IMG/VR virus record: IMGVR_UViG_3300042308_000216
Span: 31,878-95,877 of that record
Direction: 5' to 3' (one strand)
From: a virus
Length of the DNA stretch: 64,000 nt
The notes under the pieces are model-generated. The model was not told the origin of the DNA. It worked only from the letters and a program-made list of their open reading frames with translations, and did not search any database. Both the position numbers and the translations under genes were made by a program. The first letter of the stretch is position 1. Each line of letters begins with the position of its first letter. Positions 20,101 to 30,400 of this stretch are shown here, piece after piece.

Positions 20101-21461
20101 TTAACTTGAAACTACCTAAAGAAGATTCAGATTTAAGTATAACTACTACAGAAGAACTAGGTGTTGAACAAGTAGCACAAGAAGTATTACCTGCTTTAGA
20201 AGATAGATTAAGAGGATTTTTATCATCTATTAATGTAGATACATTAGTTGTAGATAATTTACAAGAAAGATTAAAAGAAAAAGGATTGAATACTGATGCT
20301 GTTGCAATATCAGATATATTACACAAAGCAATATTCCTAGATTCAGAAAGGTATAATACTATGGATTATGCTGAAGAGGTTGCTACTTTTGCAATTGAGT
20401 TTATGGGAGCTAGTAAACATGCTGAGGCATCTCCTTTAATTAGAAAAGCACTAGACAATATATCAAGTTGGGAAAAATACCAACAATACTATGATTTATA
20501 TAAGGATAATCCTATTTATAAAAACAACGAAAGAAAATTAAAAGTTGAAATACTTAGTAAGCTATTAGCTGAAAAAATAATAGAGAATAAAGATAAAACT
20601 AAAAAAACAAAACAAGATAAAAAGCTAACAACTTTAGAAACTATTATTAATGACATACTAGCTTTGTTTGATAAAATATGGAAATCAGATTACTATAGAG
20701 CTGTTGATAGATTTTTAAAACAAAAAGGTATTCAAACTAAAGGAGTTAATAAAATTAACATTAGACCTTTTGATGCTGTAATAAATGAGATTGTAGATGA
20801 TATACTATTTAATAATACATCTAAAATAATTAATAATGCTAATAGAGCTAGAAAAGGAGAAACTGCTGTTTCTTTAAAAGAAGTTTTAGAAAACAATCCT
20901 ACTATAAATGAGATATATAATAAACTAAACTCTTTAGGTTTTATGTTTACAGGTTCTCCTGCTCTTTCAAATGAAGGAACTATATACAGAGAATCTAATG
21001 ATACTTTACATGATTTAGATTGGCAAGTACCAAAAGAGTTAGAAGATAATTGGTTAGACATAATAAAAGAAACTTTTCCAGAAATAGGGTATAAGATTAA
21101 TGAAAAAACAAATCAAGCTCAGATTTTTAGTAAGGGTGAAAAAACTACTCACACTTTAATGATTAAAGGAATGCCTGTTGACTTTTTTATAAGTGTTAAT
21201 CCTCCATCCAATAAAAATACATTTGGAGATATGAGATGGCAGGATACCTTTGAAGCTAAGATGGATATAGGTAGAGACAAAGACATCAGAGACTTAATTG
21301 ACTTTAAAACTTTATTTAATGATTACTTTTCAAATCCTGGTTACTTATATTATTCTTTAGGTCAAGTTAAACCAGGAAAACAAATTGAAAAATATGTATC
21401 TTTGCAAGATAAGGTTAACACCCTTATAGAAGAAGGTAAAGCAACTAAATTTTGTAAGTAA
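14196..21461 (+). CDS. Giant virion protein with C-terminal nucleotidyltransferase-fold domain
   Basis: 2421 residues. Residues about 75-200 and 365-390 contain Gly/Ala-rich hydrophobic helices (ESLVAFGITGFGVGSVLG; AAGFWGAIGGSMNGFVMG) that could insert in membrane during ejection. Residues about 410-790 are long charged coiled coils, including an Ala/Lys/Glu tract. The middle alternates beta domains with Pro/Thr linkers (TTTPTAQ types), as in multi-domain polyvalent proteins. Near the C-terminus a nucleotidyltransferase triad is visible: GS at 2253-2254 in FTGSPALS, D2273 and D2275 in HDLDW, and a later Asp in MPVDFFIS. The last base of the stop codon is the first base of the next ATG. It is probably packaged with the polymerase ORF; the substrate of the transferase domain is unknown. 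Confidence 0.65.
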   Translation: MPGENLGTTTIAIPLQKIKPYKPTSTTQAVPETYAGPQSRYDDNYFIDQSKMNSEFFQSMRAENQGFGMELATAGANLIPNIALSIGETAGYLFDVEDWSNMIQGNKTDYGNAITKWASDNKNPFGQVYTKSTDGGFDMSDSAWWVSNGGGLVESLVAFGITGFGVGSVLGKSASMLSKTLGAYGKTKFAIEGAAKLGTSLSLAYSEGAMTGAQVFKDVYDDTYNFEYLKNVNAGMGDKEAKARAHYTATDVAGEGATKAVRTNTLINTFLNIPETNVLFRSMGASRYIDDALKLQKGEFARDAVERIKKFDVNKHLTRQGIEHWGKETGSEMLEEMVNVYAEESGKNVGRLATGQDIVSLGDMLANDDIWAAGFWGAIGGSMNGFVMGKMPKWVVQEDGTKKRTTVGAYNKEQVKDKYKEQLTDLQDRLTEFVDARDALDIAAKSGDERAYKEAADKVFSYNSFNSIVKGTEEQLLNDFQEIAAFTPEQAAQQGFASDYKERATEKIQSVRQNTAEWNKIQDRHSSQDLDQAGFPETIFQQHMNVQNNKKIIQDNTIELAKLESEIAQAHVLRGTDLTTTSFNDVKSSIDAVEHAFEMAAKDLSDIDSLSTLDSKTRQKKIAELSNKYGNIENAKIQIQKHLEELEEKREDLFNNLEIQKENFYSFIDPENTMSDDEKLDRYKNIIAQNSSDIYSLTEGKKVLETNRKILASQIEELRVLKSDKGLERFKALKKEKMAERDALDAQAAAKARAEAEAKAKAAKVEEIKVKKKEAPETVTPQEEEIIQANTPVESFEEGVYSGEGSNKEGLEEQYKEITKIADNSDEEGKVKDSSGQTISVGDKLMYGSNKLAYASTVEYIVEDDKIKHTSLKLNPETNPDLLTDKYVPGTKLKIKKLTPEEFKSHEFFAPDNIKFIDEVGREILVANKGQKVTFEMLSHPYMQPIGIYNEAGEYQAMLHAVTYINDNRVVSENVETDLQTLINIRAAVTNEFQDIKLSSKSNGKLNQLPMFYRLSELIDENVEFAIATSSIQLNTSKVTPVENLANTKGYKVGQVYALTVMPDGRKLAVPVKTTKIKENPQVLTELMSALDIFLKGGNREDLQAVFGKYLHSVFSKDKLTPDGNSFQEDPNGNDRFYIDFTSTNVKGIIFGKAGFSKNFISGDTPIDALEGLKKELASIIQESYINLNFQSLKDPDFVKTYVTSNVRFYPLPNGKVTVFDNPVLGFDPSTLINATAPAAKVTPQPIVTPTTQSSESVFNITIEQIKNNIAELRAKEQAEYAAIDPNDTAARKKIYEDYNKLITTLINEAEADIEKRKEAELELESERIVESTEIWKDEEGRLFRIDKLKNGKQRLAATDEEGKLLSVIDIYEGSVSPTKFIADGEKVKDQEVKENKIVDKINAKYKEELDAVKQVKPTTTPISDIETKKADIETAFDYITTRKYKGENNRLNEINKIGEDLAKRFVATLKEKGLVKEDYRMAPRTDGSVEKMKVNTDDKGNNLGNDWSTAGKFKDEFRKFVNVELASLKSKATTTPTAQSTTDTKAEIEKRLKEEIISLEKDLKAIKFKDGNTLGKMFPDWSVEAATFIREHFKKAVTEEDYNKAVRYENLVNHFDAVVKNELNKLTLQPTAQPTAADIKADIENRIVITGTDQGFEVYNTSNIKNEKAGTVADVRRKYSDDKYEIEFGKGDDKKSIFSDINYGQKEDSYHYFITDKKTKKRYYVVGISSRVTGTDPQRDGSLFATIEDDGNITDFTRTVLELALIKEFENQTKKRKNIFRPLPQKFIDKVKAAEQAALGQAQPTPATETPTTPQEKGEFSIQGTFRGLTHVLGDPANMIPDLRDTGFIDKPTFSESVQKGKKFFTLSIPQADDVYRQGYLSVSLVFPETTTKTMADVKAALEAKVAEAKSVIATARDKGSNAEAFLKNKVSAEYTEQPSVTEPVPVVEQQPVPQPTVELKSAGGAKFNLKLPKEDSDLSITTTEELGVEQVAQEVLPALEDRLRGFLSSINVDTLVVDNLQERLKEKGLNTDAVAISDILHKAIFLDSERYNTMDYAEEVATFAIEFMGASKHAEASPLIRKALDNISSWEKYQQYYDLYKDNPIYKNNERKLKVEILSKLLAEKIIENKDKTKKTKQDKKLTTLETIINDILALFDKIWKSDYYRAVDRFLKQKGIQTKGVNKINIRPFDAVINEIVDDILFNNTSKIINNANRARKGETAVSLKEVLENNPTINEIYNKLNSLGFMFTGSPALSNEGTIYRESNDTLHDLDWQVPKELEDNWLDIIKETFPEIGYKINEKTNQAQIFSKGEKTTHTLMIKGMPVDFFISVNPPSNKNTFGDMRWQDTFEAKMDIGRDKDIRDLIDFKTLFNDYFSNPGYLYYSLGQVKPGKQIEKYVSLQDKVNTLIEEGKATKFCK

Positions 21462-24400
21462 TGAGTAATTGTCAAACGACTTTCCAGGATAGAACTATCC
21501 CTTCTGGGGATTTTGAATTTCAAATAGCATCTAACCAAATTGATTTATCACCAACAGACAAGTCTGATTTAGATACAATGTCTTTACTGACATTAGACTT
21601 ATCAACAATACCTTTACTATCTCCTGATAAGATTAACTCTGCTCAACAAGAGGAGATGATTAATTGGTTAACAGGTGAAGTAATTAACTTCTCATTAAAT
21701 AATGCTGTTAAAGGTGTTGATGAAAAAGAGTTAATAAATAATGCTTTTAACGATGCATCAGAGCTTCTTAAAAGCGGTGCTTTACAAGCTGTAGAATTAG
21801 GTATACCAATATTAGAAGAAAGAATAAACAGTATTCTTGAGGTATATGATAAGCTAAAAGAGATTGTACAAATTAGAGTTAATAATTTTGGTATTGATTT
21901 TGAAGCTGATGCTGTTACACCAGAAGATGCTACTGAAAATTATGAAGAAGATAAAGCTTTAAAAGTAAATCCTTATACAAAAATTGGTCAGGAAATTAAA
22001 AGACAGCTTTTTACTATTTATGATTTAGATAGTTTACAAGAGGATGGTTCTTACACAGAAGATGATGTAAAAAGAACTTGGTTTGGATTCCCTGCTTACA
22101 AATCTATTAACCAAGTATTACCCACAATACTATCACACTCTAAAGATTTACCTGCAGAGTTTGATGTGATTAAAGCAAAGATGCTAGATAGCAAAGATGC
22201 TAATAAATGGTTTGTACCCTTACTTGATAAATTAAGTGAGGCTGATGGACAAGTTAGAAATCAGTTTTCTAGATGGGCTAGTAAAGCACAAATCAATTTA
22301 AAGTATTTATTGTTTGATACCAAGACTAATGAGTTTCAATTTAACAATAGTAACTCAGGTAGGCAAGTAGATATCATAACTAACAAATGGAAGAATAACC
22401 TTATACAAACAGAGCTATTTAAAATTAATCCAGACACTAATGAGTATGAGTTAGATAGAGAAAAAGCAGATGCTATAACTAAAAACTTTGAAGCATTCAG
22501 TGAAAAGTATAAAATGCTTAAAGAGAATTATCCAGAAGAGTTATTTACAGAACTGGCTGATATCTTAAAAAGTATTGGTGTTGATATTAAACCAAGAGAA
22601 ATTAAAAGAATGCAAAGGTTTCTTGATACACAAGGAACCAAATGGGGGAATAGTCCAAGAGCTAAATTTAGTCAGTTCTTTGTAGCTGATAAAGGTGCAG
22701 TGGATTTTATGATTCAAAGATTATCTAAAGCAGATAAAGAAGCTGAAGGTTCTTTTAATAAATACAATCCACTATCTAATAATACTGGTGTTAGAGCATT
22801 AACATTGTTATACTCTTATTACCAAGAAATTTCTACTAATGATTCTTACAAGAATAGTAACAATGATACTATTTATGCATATAGTCCTAAGAAATATGCA
22901 ACAGACCAATTTCAAAGAATAGCTGATACAGCTTATTTAGGTAGATTAATGGAAACTCAATTTGCTAGTAACTCTACTTGGGGTAAAGCATTGATGTCTG
23001 AGGATCCTGATACAAGAGCTAGATTTCTAGAAGTATTCACATTAGATTATTTTGATGGTGCTACAGGTAAAGGCTCTAAATTAAATACTCCATTTGACCA
23101 ACTATCTGCATCTGAAAGAGAAAAGTTTTTACTGACTTGTTTTCAAAACCAAAATAGAAAAGTACAAAGTAAATACAGATATGGTTCTACTTCTTATCTA
23201 ACTATGTCTGATAAGAAAACCTTAATTAGTGTTCAACATATATTAGAAGATGTTGATATTAATCCAGAAACAAATAAGCTAGGTAGTAAAAGTATTGACT
23301 TATTATATCAAGTATTTAAAGCAGAGCAGCAAAGGATTAGAGAATTTGAAGCATTAAGTGCAGAGAATAAAAAAGGTTTATCAAAAGAATATGTAAAAGG
23401 TGCAAAAGAGTATATCTTAAATCCTTGGGTTACAAAATATAAAGCTGAAGGAAAAGAACTTGACTCATCAGAAGATGTTAAAATAGCTATTGAAGAATAC
23501 TATAATGATATTATAAATACTAAAATAGCTACTTGGAAAGAGGTTGGTATTATATCTACAGATAATGAAGATAATATAACTACAACTTTTGATAAAGAGT
23601 ATTTTGAGAATGTTAAAAATAGTAAAGTAGGTAGTAAAGCAAATATTAATGCTGCTATTGCTTATGCTGCTATTGACTATGAAGTAAATACAATAATTGG
23701 TAACTTAAATCTATTTCAATTATTTGCTGGTGACCCAGCTAGTTATTGGAAAAACAATGTTGATGATACATTAGTAAATGTTGGTAAACGTCTAGCAGCA
23801 CAGATTGCTCCTGGAGATTCATTAGCTAATACTAGATATACAGACATTGCTGGTATTAATGGGCATAGCTATACACAAGTTATTGCTAAAGACCATAAAA
23901 TGATATCATCATCTATCAAGTATCTAACTAAGCTGCTTGATGGTAAAGAAGTTACTGATAAAGAGATTGAAGATTATAGAGCAGGTAATACTAAAGCAAT
24001 AGAAGAAAAATATCCTAATGCTGCAGCTTACTTTGATATAGAAGCTACTGATGCTCAGGAATATACTACAGCATTAGAGCATGCTTACAATCTATACCAT
24101 GAAGGTAAGTTATCTGATAAAGTATATAAAGACTTAGCAAATAAATTAATTAATGATAGAGAGTTAAGTGATAGTGATGTTAAAGTGCTAATGCAACCTA
24201 TGAAACCAGTTTACTTTAATGGTGATGTTAAGTCAGCAGGTACTGGTTCATTAAATTATTATGATATGTCTTACATTAAGACTTCATCATTTCCATTGTT
24301 AAAAGAATTTACAGTAGGTACTGAGCTTGACAAGTTAAGAAAACAACTAGAGAAATTACAAGACCCAACTGGTTCTAAAGACCCTAGCCAAATTAAACTT

Positions 24401-27400
24401 GTTAGAATGGTAATGAGTTCAGGTATTAAGATTGGTGCTGTGCAGAATCCTGTAACAGTATTCAATCCTGATGGAACAGTTAATCCTGATATTGACTTTA
24501 CAAGCTCTACAAAGTCTTTAACTAGAGATGGATATAGAATTCAGTTAGAGGTTCCTTTAAAAGATAAGAAAGAAGTTAATAGAGGTACACAAGAGATTAA
24601 ACTTTTGTTTACAGATTTACTTGACCATAAATTTGCTAATGGTAAAACAGGACAACAGTTAAAAACTGAATACCTTGATTTAAACAGACAACTATTTAAA
24701 ACTCAATTAGAGATATTTAAAAACCAAATAGATGCAGATGAAAAAGGTGAATTTAATATTCAACTATTAAGAGATAAACTAGTAGAAGAAGCACAATCAA
24801 GAAACTTTTCACTGAATGAGATTGAGTCTTTGAGACTAGTTGATTTAGACTCTGAAGGTAAGTTTGTAATTCCATTAGTTTTTAACTCAGCATCAGATAA
24901 GTTTGAAAGCTTAATGATTTCTTTAATAGATAACTCTGTTAGAAAACAAAAGCAAACTGGTTACAGCTCTCCATTAGGTTCATCTTCTGGATTTAAATTT
25001 CAGAATGACCTTAAAAGTATAGATAAGAGTAAAATTATTTGGGTTGAAGGTTTTGATCCATCAGGAGATTTAAAGCAACAAAGAATTGTAGATGGTAAAG
25101 TAAGAGGTTCACAAGTATTTGTACCTTGGAAATTCAGAGATAACAATGGTAAGCTTTTAAATGCAAAAGATTTTACTAAAGAGTTGCCTGATGGTAGAAT
25201 AGTAATTGATCATGATAAATTACCAAAAGATATATTAAAGTCATTTGGATTTAGGATTCCTACACAGGGATTAAACTCAATGGCTTATATTGAGATTGCA
25301 GGATTTTTACCAGAAGAATCTGGTGACTTGTTAATTGCACCTGCTGAATTTACAAAGCAGATGGGTTCTGACTTTGACATTGATAAATTATATAGTTACT
25401 TATATACTACAGAATTTAATTATAAAACTGGTAAACTAGAAAAGTTTGTATTTAATAATAAAGATGTATTTGAAATACTATCTAGTACTAACTCTAGTTT
25501 AGTTACTAAAGACAATAAAGATTACAGATTAAAAACATTAATCAAAGAGTTTGGATATATTAAAGTAGCCAAATCTCTTTTCCAATTTTATAACAGTAAA
25601 ATAGATACTCTTAAAAAAGAGTTAGATGATAAGTGGTCATTACATGAAGCTTTTGTAAGTAATGTACTAGACACTATTGATGTTAAAGAAGCATCATTGG
25701 ATACAAATAAAACATTAATCAATAAAGCTTTTAGAGAGAATGAAATCTATGTTGCTTTCTTGAGAGATGAGTTATCAGAGTTAAGGTCTGTAATATCTGC
25801 ATTAGAGAAAAATGAATTAGATGAAGGTGTTAATGAATACCTTGTAGATAAATTTGATATCTATGTAGATGAAGTAAGAACAGAAAGTATAAATGAATTA
25901 CTTAGAAAAGAGTTTGAATTAAATAATAGATTAGAAAAATCTGTTGTAATAAAAGAAAGTCTTAAGAAGTTTAATGCTTCTATTAGTGATACTGTAAAAG
26001 TTGCTTTAGATATTAAGAATGATATTTTTGAGACTAAAAGAGATTTAAGAAATATATTAAAGTACACTAGTACATTACAGAATGAAATTCTAGATATGCA
26101 CATCACAGTGCTATCTGACCCATCAGATTTAGTACAGTCTAAAGTAACATCAGCATTAGGATTTGGTAAGCTAGGTGAACTTAAAAAGGTATATGATAAA
26201 GAATCTAAATCAAAAGCAGAAAGTACTAGCCCTTTATCATCAGGATACCAATCTCAGAAATATTTATCTGCAAGAGGTGGTAAAGCAGGTACAGGATACT
26301 TTAGTGCATTAAATGTATTTGTATCTGTTATGCAGGGACTAGGATTAAAGTATAATGTATCTACTCCTGTAGATAATGGTAAATTTGCAATGATAGAGAA
26401 AAACCTAGTTATCCATAAAAAAGGTAATGGGTTGAGTAAGAATGTTGATAACATGAATAACCTTAAATCTGAGAATGCTGTAGCATACCAATCAGCAGCT
26501 GTGGATGATGAGAAAGAACAGATTATGGCTTCTCTTAATATCACATCAGAAACATTCTATGCTATTGGTGCATGGATATTAGATGGTCATTCACAAGAAG
26601 CTATTACAGGTATTTTAACTCAGCCTATTGTTGCTGAGTATATCAATGCAATCAATAATAAAACAGATATTTTTTCAGATTTTACTAAGAATGCAGATCT
26701 TATTGTGTTTAATGAGTTGTATGAAAAGTACTCTAAGATGACAGGTCTTAGTCAAGAAATATTAAATGAAACTGATTTTAATAATACTGTATTATCAGAA
26801 GATGTTTTATGGAATTCTTACAAAGCTACTACTAAAGATGCTAATTGGGCTATGACTCAATTAACTGCTCTACATAAATTTAGAGAAGCTGATGTTATGG
26901 GTAAAAGCATACAAAAAACCATCAGTGCATTTAGTGTGGATTCTAAAGGATTAGGTAAATCTTTTATAGAAGTTGGTTTAAAGTTAGATGATATTAAAAC
27001 TGAAAGAGAAAGTGGTAAAATTACTAACATAGAAAAACTACTTAATCAATCTGTAGGTGGATTAGCTGTGCAATATTCTTTAGAAACAGTTCACCAACTA
27101 TTTAGTAAGTTCTACCCATACTTAATTCCTGAAAGTTATAACAAAGTTACTTTTGATGAGTATTTACAAGTTACATTTAAAGATAATCTTTCAGCAGAGC
27201 AAAGAGAAAAAGAGTTTAGAGATTTCTATAACCACATGAAAGCTGGTGTGTATGCAAATATGCTTCAGCAACCTGGTGTAGATTTATATACTAGAAGAAA
27301 AGAGTTAATGTATGGTGAAAATTCATTAGGTAAAAGAGTACAAGAACTGCAAAAAACTACTAAGAACCCATTTTTAATTAAACTTACTCCTAATGTAGCT

Positions 27401-30400
27401 ACTATTGTAGGAGATCCTGATACAGTAAGTATGAGGTCTATTGGTGGTGAGTTATTTAATGAAGATGATTTATATGTTGGCTTTTTAGATTTATTTAATA
27501 AACCTGAAAACAGACAGTTAGCTAAAGACTTAGTTGATTACTTCTATATTAATGGTGGTAGTCAGAAAGCTAGAGAGTTTTCTAAATATATTCCAACTGG
27601 GTTTATGGTTGCTAGTGGTTATGCAGATAGTTTAAGAAGTGCTAACTTATTTAACCTATCAAATATTCTAGGTTCACCTCAAATGTTTTTACAGAACTAC
27701 ATCAGAAACAATCCTAGTAAAGCACCTCAACTTAATAGAGGAGATTATACTATGAGTCCTGATGGTAAAGTCACTGTTACTAGTGACCAATTTACATATG
27801 TACCTAAAAATGGTGTTGATGTTGGTGTTAGTACAGCAATACCTTATGTTTCAATACCAGAAGTAAAAGTAAATCCAGATGATAGTATTAAAGTAACTAT
27901 AAGACTTTACATGTATGATGACCAAGGTAGTTATGTAGAAATTCCTAGATTGGGATTTACAACATCAAACTATTCAGGTACAGAGTATGGTAGTAGATAT
28001 TCTGCTATAGATTCTAATGCTGTAAAACAAAGAGTTCAAAATCCTAATACAGTGCAAGAACCTGTTAGGCAAGAAGCTAGTTCAGATCCTGTTATTCCAA
28101 ATAGTATTAAAGTAGCTGCTAATGACTTTGAAGCACTAAACATTAATAAGGTTAATAACAAAGAAGATGTTAAAGTAACACTATCTATTATTAATAACAG
28201 TACATCAAAAGCATTATTAGACTTACTTGATAAAATAGGTAGCTTAACTTTAGAAGCTACTCCAGGTAATTCTTCATATAAAGCAGGTAGAATTACAATA
28301 GATAGTAGAATTAAAGATCCATCTGTACTACAAACTAAAGTATTGCATGAAGTTACACATGCTGTAACATCTGAAATAATTAATAAAATACTATTAAACC
28401 CTAATAACCCTAACTTTGAAGGATTATCTGAATCTCAAAAGTTAGCTTACATGAGGTTAAATAAAACATTTACTACATTAAGACAATCTGTAATTGATGG
28501 TAGAGTACCTGGATTAAACAAAGAAGGATTAGAATTATTTGAAGCTAAAATAGATGCCCTTAAAAAAGGTCAAAAAGGAATTGACTTTACACCAGATGAT
28601 GTTGAGTATAATCCATATTTAAATCTTAAAGAATTTTTAGCAGAAGCATTTTCTAATACTACTTTTCAAAAGCAATTAGATGCTATGAAATTTACTGAAG
28701 ACAGATCAATGCTTCAGAAGTTGTTAGAAGATATTGCAAACTTCTTAAATAAATTTGTAGCTGACTACAATAAAGATAATGTACTTGCTTCTGTACTATA
28801 TGATGGGTTTACACTAGCTGGTGGTAATGAAGTAAATATTTATTTTAAATCTGGTGAAAATAGAATACTATCTAATTTAAATTTAAATTCTTTTACAGGT
28901 AAAGATGGTAAAAGATATGCTTCTGTAGAACATGCATACCAATCTTGGAAATCAGGATCATTTGATGAATCAACATATACATCTCCTAATTGGGTATTTA
29001 ATGGTGGAGATAATTATAAAGTATCTGGTAATAAAGGTACTAAAACAGAAAACAATTGGAATCTAGATTTAATGAAAGGTCTTATTAGACAATCATTAGA
29101 TCAAAACCCAAATGCTAAACAAGCATTACTTAATACAGGAGATAAAATACTTACTCATAACCAAGATAATACTATTTGGAAAAATGCTTTTCCTCAGATA
29201 TTAATGGAATTAAGAAAAGAGTATTATGATGCAGGATTATCTGGTGTTAACAATCCAAGTGATTATGTTAATCACTCTGGTGGTGCTGTAGGTTCTGATG
29301 AATCTTGGGATATTATAGGTAGACAATTTGGTGTAACACAGCATAAGCATTACAGAGAACCAGGTGCATTAAAGCTAGACTCAGCTGAACTTGATAGTAG
29401 AGGTATTAAACCTGTAAATGTATCTGAAGCTTTATACAATGAAGGTATTCAAAAATCTACTAGAGCAGCTCAACAAATGTATGGGTTAAAAGGTCAGATA
29501 AAAATGAATTACATTATTCGTAATTGGGCACAAGTTAAAAATGCTGACTCTATATATGCAATAGGTGTAATTCTTAAACCTGGTAATAGACTTAATACAA
29601 AAGATGATAGAATAGCTTTAGTACCACAAGTAAAAGGAGGTACAGGATATGCAGTACAGATGGCTATTAATGAAGGTAAGCCTGTATATGTATATGATGG
29701 CACAAAGAATGGGTGGTTTAAATATGATTACAATATAAAAGATTTTGTACCTACAAGTATACCAACACTTACTAAAAACTTTGCTGGTATAGGCTCAAGA
29801 AAATCTCAAGATTGGAATAAAGATTTACAAGCTATTAGAGATGTTTATGCTAATACTTTTAAAGTACAGCAAGATACTTCTACAAATACTGGAGGTAATC
29901 CAAAAGGAGAGAAAATTGCTGATGGTATGTATGTAAACCAACAAGGACTATCTCCACAAGAAGAACTTGAATTATTTGAACTTGTTAGACCAATTTTAGA
30001 GCAACAAGCTGTAAAAAGTAATAAAGGTAAATCAGCTCCTAAAATGGCTGGATTAAATTTAAATTGGGATTATGTAAGTAATAGAAGAGGGCAACAGACA
30101 AGAATAAATGTTGGAGAAACATTAAAACCTAATGATACTTATGGTTGGTTTACACAATCTGCTAATGGTCAAGAGTTATATCCAATTACTGGTAGAATGA
30201 TAGAGTTAATGAGTAAAGCTACTGGTATAGATGTTAGTAATTATGATGGTTCTATTATAAATATATATGATTCTAATAGTTTTATTGGTAACCATCCTGA
30301 TATTGATGAAAGTAAGACAGCAGAAAAATATCCTGTTGTTGTTGTTAATATAGGAGGTCCAGGAAATATTGTATTAGGTAATAAAAAAGTTGATTTAAAT

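Noticed and set aside
19835-20326. A 163-codon open frame on the - strand inside the 2421-residue ORF
   Set aside because: It is Ser/Thr/Val-biased in the manner of antisense frames of AT-rich genes and lies wholly within a convincing coding region.
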